Assembly (NCBI RefSeq): GCF_017591425.1
Contig: NW_024467104.1
Span: 1,488,001 to 1,552,000, forward strand
Reading direction: 5' to 3'
Source: Ochotona curzoniae
Lineage: Eukaryota > Chordata > Mammalia > Lagomorpha > Ochotonidae
DNA length: 64,000 nt
Shown: positions 59,291 to 64,000 of the stretch, one piece after another
Numbering within the stretch: the first letter of the stretch is position 1
Layout: each line of letters starts with the position of its first letter
Position numbers and translations under genes: made by a program
The notes under the pieces: generated by a model
The model's database searches: none
What the model saw: only the letters and a program-made list of their open reading frames with translations
What the model was told of the DNA's origin: nothing

Positions 59291-59299
59291 TACTTCAGT

Positions 59300-60085
59300 G
59301 GAACAGCCAGCAAGCTGTTTCCTCACTCTCATTTAAACTTTATTGTTCACAAGTATAATTTTCCCTGAGTTTTAAAAAAATGGTTTCCCATTATTTGTAA
59401 AAGTATAGTCTTCTCTGGGAAGTCCCAGGTTTGACTAACTTGGTTAATTCTTTCTATTTAAATTGTTATGCTCTATTTATCTTCCTAACAAGCTGATGTC
59501 TAATTGAACTACTCACCAGGCCAACACCTTCATGTCGTTGTTCTGACTCTGCGTGCTATTCATTTCTTTTTACTACCAGAGCCAGTCCATTGTTTGGCAG
59601 AAAGTGGGCGTTTAATAAACACTCTACTGTACAATTAATTATTTTGTTACCACCATGGTAGATAAGCCTGGAAAATTAAACTGGTTTCATAATAAAAAAA
59701 AAAAAGCACACTTCAAATATGCTAGTCTGGAAAGTAAACATTTCAGGTGTAGAAGACCACACGAGTCTTAGGACTGAAATCAGGTTCTAGAAAGATCAAT
59801 CTTGACTTTACACAAAGGAAACATTAGAAGATTGAGTAAGTTGGAGATGGAAAGGCTAGACAAGTGGCTATGGCAAGCACCTGGGAAAGAAATTGTAACA
59901 ACTTGACTGGCTTATTTCACCGTTCTAGTTGTAGGTTAGGTTTTTCAGGGTCTTTCTGGACTATCTCCTTGTTTCACGTTATATCTTAGAGTAATTAAAG
60001 AGTTCAGCAAACATTTTTCTTTGAGATTCGAACACCTAAGAGTTGTGCCTGGCCTGCTAATGACTCACCAAATAAATAAATAAGC
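59300..60085. other. Intergenic DNA, unassigned
   Basis: No supported feature. A poly(A) stretch lies at about 59690-59705. Confidence 0.4.
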
Positions 60086-60089
60086 CATC

Positions 60090-60398
60090 TTGGGAGCCTG
60101 CACAGTAGTATAGCCCACTAATCCTCTGCCCATGGCACTGGCATCACATTGGGACACTGGTTCATGGTCCAGCTGCTCCATTTCCAGTCCGGGTCCCTGC
60201 TTATGAACTGAGAAGGAAACAAAAGACAGCTTGGGTCTTTGGGCCGCTGTATCTGCTTAGGGACTCAAAGTAAGTTCCTGACCCCTGGCTTCTTGGCTGC
60301 AGCTCTTTCAGGAGTGAACTGGCAAATGGAAGAGTTCTCTGTCTTCTCTCTGTAAAATCTGTCATTCAAAGAAAAATAAATCTAAAAAAAAAAAAAAA
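60090..60398 (+). mobile_element. CSINE
   Basis: TGGGAGCCTGCACAGTAGTA to an A-rich end AAAAATAAATCTAAAAAA. Moderately diverged. Confidence 0.75.
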
Positions 60399-60399
60399 T

Positions 60400-61450
60400 C
60401 ACAGGCCTTGGAGTGTTTTTTGGATTTCCACTGAAGGAAATTCCCAATACTCAGATTCTCATTCCATCTGCCTAGACGTGGTCAACAAAGAACCTTTGTA
60501 ACTTGATTCTCGGTCCTACTACTAAAATCCCTTCCCCTGAATCAGAAGATGCACCTCAACAGCCTGACAGGTAGAATGTTCCAGACCAGAGGTAGCTTGC
60601 CCAAAAGGAGACGGGTTGAAACACTGTTATCTGAGTAGAGAGAACGGCTGGTAAAGCTGAGGTGCTTCTTAATGAACATAAATTCTCAGACTAAAAGGGA
60701 ATACAGAGGCATTGGTGTTTGTTACAAAGTTCAGAGTGAAACAAGAAATGAGCCACTCAAATGTGGCTGAAGGATGAGATACTTCTAAGAGTTACAGGAA
60801 TTGATGATGACAAAGAGTCGGTTTATGCATAAGCCTCATCCTGTCATTGCTGCAATTTTATGTAGTAAATAAAGCTATTCCAAGACAAACTTGTGATTCT
60901 AATAATTTTGGTAACGTATAACATGAGATCTGTGAAATCTTTCTCTTCCTACCTTGACACCAGCGATGTAAGAAGCCCTGCTAAAGACTGAAGGCAATGA
61001 GAAGAAATCCAGCACCAAGAACAAAGTACAAAGTATCTTCTAGAAAAGACAGGTAAAGAAACATTGGCTGTTTTGACTGGAGCATAATTGTCAGCGGATA
61101 ATCAGATTAGCTGGTTTCAAAATGTTTGCATCGCAATAAAGGGAATTTTTGATGTGCTGTTTCAATTTTCAGTGGCAAATGAATGTGTATCCAAGGGAAT
61201 TTATTAAAATTGATCTGTATGAGCTTTTTATGAGATTTTAAAAGTAAAAAAGAAATTATAAGGACTTGAGTGTGACTGGACATACAATTATGAAATGAAA
61301 GACAATATAGAGGTGCTTGATAGAAACAGGATCCATGTAATATAATAATTAAGTGCTAGAAGAGACCTAGAGATTATCCAAAGTTTGAATTATAGGTGTT
61401 AACTTTTACCAAGAAGAAAAGTAGATGGAGCAAAGGTGTAGGTATGCATT
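60400..61450. other. Intergenic DNA, unassigned
   Basis: No gene-like frame or named repeat. Confidence 0.4.
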
Positions 61451-61452
61451 CA

Positions 61453-61751
61453 AACATATTTATTTTTATTGGCAGATTTACAGAGAGAGACAGAGAAAAA
61501 GATCTTTAATCCTCCTGTTCACTCCCCAAGTGGCCACAGTGGCTGGAGCTAAGCAGATCATAAGCCAGTTGCCAGGAGTTTCCCCGTAGGTCTCCCACGT
61601 GGGTGCAGAGTCCCAAGACTTAGAGCCAGCATCTACTGCTTTCCCAGGCCACAAGCGGGAAGCTGGAAGGAAAGTGGAGCAGCCGGGACATGAACTGGTA
61701 CCCACCTGGGACCCTGGCAGTGTGCAAAGTGAAGATTTAGCCACTAGGCCC
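61453..61751 (-). mobile_element. CSINE, antisense
   Basis: ACATATTTATTTTTATTGGC to AGATTTAGCCACTAGGCCC. Contains CCACAAGCGGGAAGCTGG. Confidence 0.82.
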
Positions 61752-62047
61752 AAGTTTATCTTTTAATTTCATTTTTCACAATCTTTTTAAAGTGACCTTT
61801 TATTTTCTCAGGTTTTTTTAAGAAACAAATAAATGCATGTCTACACCATCAAAAATTATTTCTGAAATAGCGTAACCACGTAATAGCACACTTACCTTCC
61901 ATGGTGATTAACCTAGAAACTGTGCCTGAAATTCCAGACTTCCCAGAAAACAGGAGAAGTTCCCATCTACATCAGAGAAAAGTGGACTTGCCTAGATTTT
62001 GCTGCCAGTTCAACTTAAATGGACAATATTTAAGGAATCACCTGTTG

Positions 62048-62392
62048 GGACCAAAGCAATGGCATAGTACACTAAGCCTCCACCTGCTAAGCCAGTTTCC
62101 CACATGGGCACCAATTCATGTCCTGGCTGCGACACTTCCAAACCAGCTCTCTGCCTATGGCCTGGGAAAGCAGCCAACAATGGCCCATGTCCTTGTGTCC
62201 CTGCACCAATGTTAGTGACCTGGAAGAAACTCCTGGCTCCTAGCCTTTTTTTTTTTTTTTTGGCTCAGCGCCAGCCATCTTGGCCATTTGGGATATGAAC
62301 CAGTGGTTGAAACATCTCTCTCTCATACACACACATTTTTCCTCTCCTTCTCTCTGCAACTTTGCCTTCCAAATAATTTTTTTTTACAAAAT
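62048..62392 (+). mobile_element. CSINE with internal T run
   Basis: GGGACCAAAGCAATGGCATA to TTCCAAATAATTTTTTTT. A T17 run at about 62247-62263 interrupts the body. Confidence 0.75.
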
Positions 62393-62399
62393 CTCTTTT

Positions 62400-63395
62400 A
62401 CAAAGAAAGCATCTGGAAGCAACGGTTGCCTAAAATTTAAAAAAGAAGAAGAAAGACTAGTTCACCTTTGTCAGTGTTCAGGAGACCAAGCACTACAGTT
62501 TTGTCTGGTAAATCACCACTACCCAAGTCTAACAATTCCCTTTTTCCAACATGCGCCTTCTTCCAGGATACCCTTTACTCACATCAGTCTGCCCTAGGAT
62601 GGGAATAGTGGGTAACAATTTTCTATACCTTTCAGGCACTGTTCAATGACAAAGCGTTCCAGATGCTGCCGATACTGGCTGCCAACGCCCAGCTGTCATT
62701 CAGAAGCTGTCCAACACACAAATAAAGTTCTCGCAATACCAATTATCCGGTCTCTCCACCTCTTACTTACTCTTGTAATATTTCCTTAAGATGAATCTTT
62801 CTCCACTTCCATTTGGAGTGAATGAATTTTTAAAGCCTATAACTTGGAGTCTTGGCTCATGTAATTGAGAAATCTTCATAAAAGTCATCTACGTCCCCCT
62901 CTCTTTAGAACAAATCAAAAACACTGACTCACATCAAGAGAATTTCAGTTGTGACCCATGCTTTATTAGGGTACAACTGGGTAGAGCTGAGCGGATTAGC
63001 GAATAAAGTTGACCTTTACACCGAAGGTGAGTTTTTAGCTATGGACCTTCCATGACCAGAACCCTAAACATGAATATGGACATATCAATAACACTCTTAA
63101 CTTGTTAGGTAATCATGAACTTGTCTTTTCCCATCTAAAGAGTATCTCCTTTATTCATAGACGATGTACAAAACAAAAATTCAGCAATACATGAGAACCT
63201 GCCAGTACCACTCCTAGTCGTATTAGCTTCCAGATTACTCTTTAATCCCCACCCCTTTGCTCATTAACACCTTTTAACTTGATATTGCACCTACTTGAAT
63301 ATCCAGACACTTTCATGATGGAACTCCATTTTATTATTCAGCTCACCCCCACAAAAGGTTTTGCTATAACATTCCGTGTATTTTAGACATATCAT
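62400..63395. other. Intergenic DNA, unassigned
   Basis: A CACAAATAAAGTTCTCGC at about 62715 looks like a poly(A)-signal block, possibly the end of an LTR I cannot name. Otherwise nothing. Confidence 0.35.
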
Positions 63396-63404
63396 CCCCG
63401 TGAC

Positions 63405-63785
63405 CTGTCTTGCTGCTATGATCTCAGTGTCTCTCCCACATGATTATGCATATGTCCAAAATTCTTATGTTGGAAATATAACCTCCAATGTGAACAATGT
63501 TACAAGAAGCCTAAGTCCTTTGGGAGCCACATTTATAAATTGGTTAATGCTACTTTTAAAAAGGTTGGGGATAGTCATTCCACCCCCCCCCCCCCCCCCG
63601 CAGTCCCCTTGGGAGGATGCACCATTCAAAGGCATTGCCTGGAAGTAGAGACCAGCCCCTCAATAGAACACAAATGCCCTGGATCTTGATCTTGAGTCTC
63701 CAGCTTCCAGAAGTGTGAGAAACAAATGTGACCTCAATGACAGGTGTCCTGCTATAGTAGCACGAAACGGAATAAGACATCCATA
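63405..63785 (+). mobile_element. MaLR-type LTR (MST-like) relic
   Basis: TGTCCAAAATTCTTATGTTG, CAGCTTCCAGAAGTGTGAGA, CTGCTATAGTAGCACGAAAC and GGAATAAGACAT follow the MST LTR from start to end. A C17 run (63583-63599) has expanded inside. No coding part present. Confidence 0.7.
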
Positions 63786-64000
63786 AAATTGTCTCATTCT
63801 TTGATTGCTGAACTTGGCTTTATCCTTCTTCAATTATACTTGACACAATTTGAAATGATCTTTTCTAGGTCATCTCATTTCATTGAAAAACACATTTTAG
63901 CACAGAAGTCTGAAAGAATGCTTGAAAATAAATTCTTCAATGCATTTAAGTATATCTTTTCATTGATAAACAGGAGTGAGTGTGGGAAAATAACTTCAGC

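Noticed and set aside
63376..63648. 90-codon plus-strand open frame near the end
   Set aside because: It lies inside a MaLR LTR and is held open by the C17 run (poly-Pro). No gene is indicated.

Overview
The window is mammalian nuclear DNA, almost certainly from a lagomorph and most likely a pika (Ochotona). It carries more than twenty copies, in both orientations, of a tRNA-derived SINE of the lagomorph C-repeat (CSINE) type. These start GGCCTGGCGCGGTGGCGCAA, have a B-box-like GTTCTAATCCC, and end CCTTTCCAAT(A)AAA. L1 copies with a lagomorph-type 3' end lie among older mammalian repeats: MIR, L2, L1M, MER20-like and MER2-like DNA transposons, and MaLR LTRs.

There is one gene, and it fills the middle of the window. 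A fatty acid desaturase runs on the + strand from 17756 to 53507 in 12 coding exons and encodes 482 residues. It has an N-terminal cytochrome b5 domain (HPGG, residues 91-94) followed by a membrane desaturase domain with all three histidine boxes: HDIGH 218-222, HFQHH 255-259 and QIEHH 420-424. The exon pattern is that of the FADS1/2/3 family. The long N-terminus and divergent body match the FADS2-like paralogue FADS2B, listed as a pseudogene or doubtful gene (FADS2P1) in human. Here every exon is open, all 22 splice dinucleotides are GT/AG, and all catalytic histidines are present, so the sequence reads as an intact gene. That is the main finding.

Layout: 1-17.6 kb is intergenic. It holds SINEs, an internally inverted L1, a 2.6-kb GC-rich degenerate tandem-repeat element (about 4.14-6.79 kb), an old L1MA-like tail (13.6-14.4 kb) and otherwise unassigned DNA. 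The gene occupies 17.7-53.5 kb, with its 3' UTR probably ending near 54.0 or 54.7 kb. Intron 2 contains a second, shorter copy of the GC-rich element inside a nested L1 complex with a 16-bp target-site duplication. Intron 6 contains a MaLR LTR, a SINE and a MER20-like element between two related 70-bp segments. Intron 10 has a 215-bp GGGA/GGAA purine tract. From 54.7 to 64.0 kb the DNA is intergenic: L2, L1 and MIR relics, four SINE insertions and a MaLR LTR. No RNA gene, CRISPR array or second protein-coding gene was found.

Coordinates of exons were read from splice sites and codon phase. Repeat boundaries are approximate, and family names are recognised from memory rather than from a database search.
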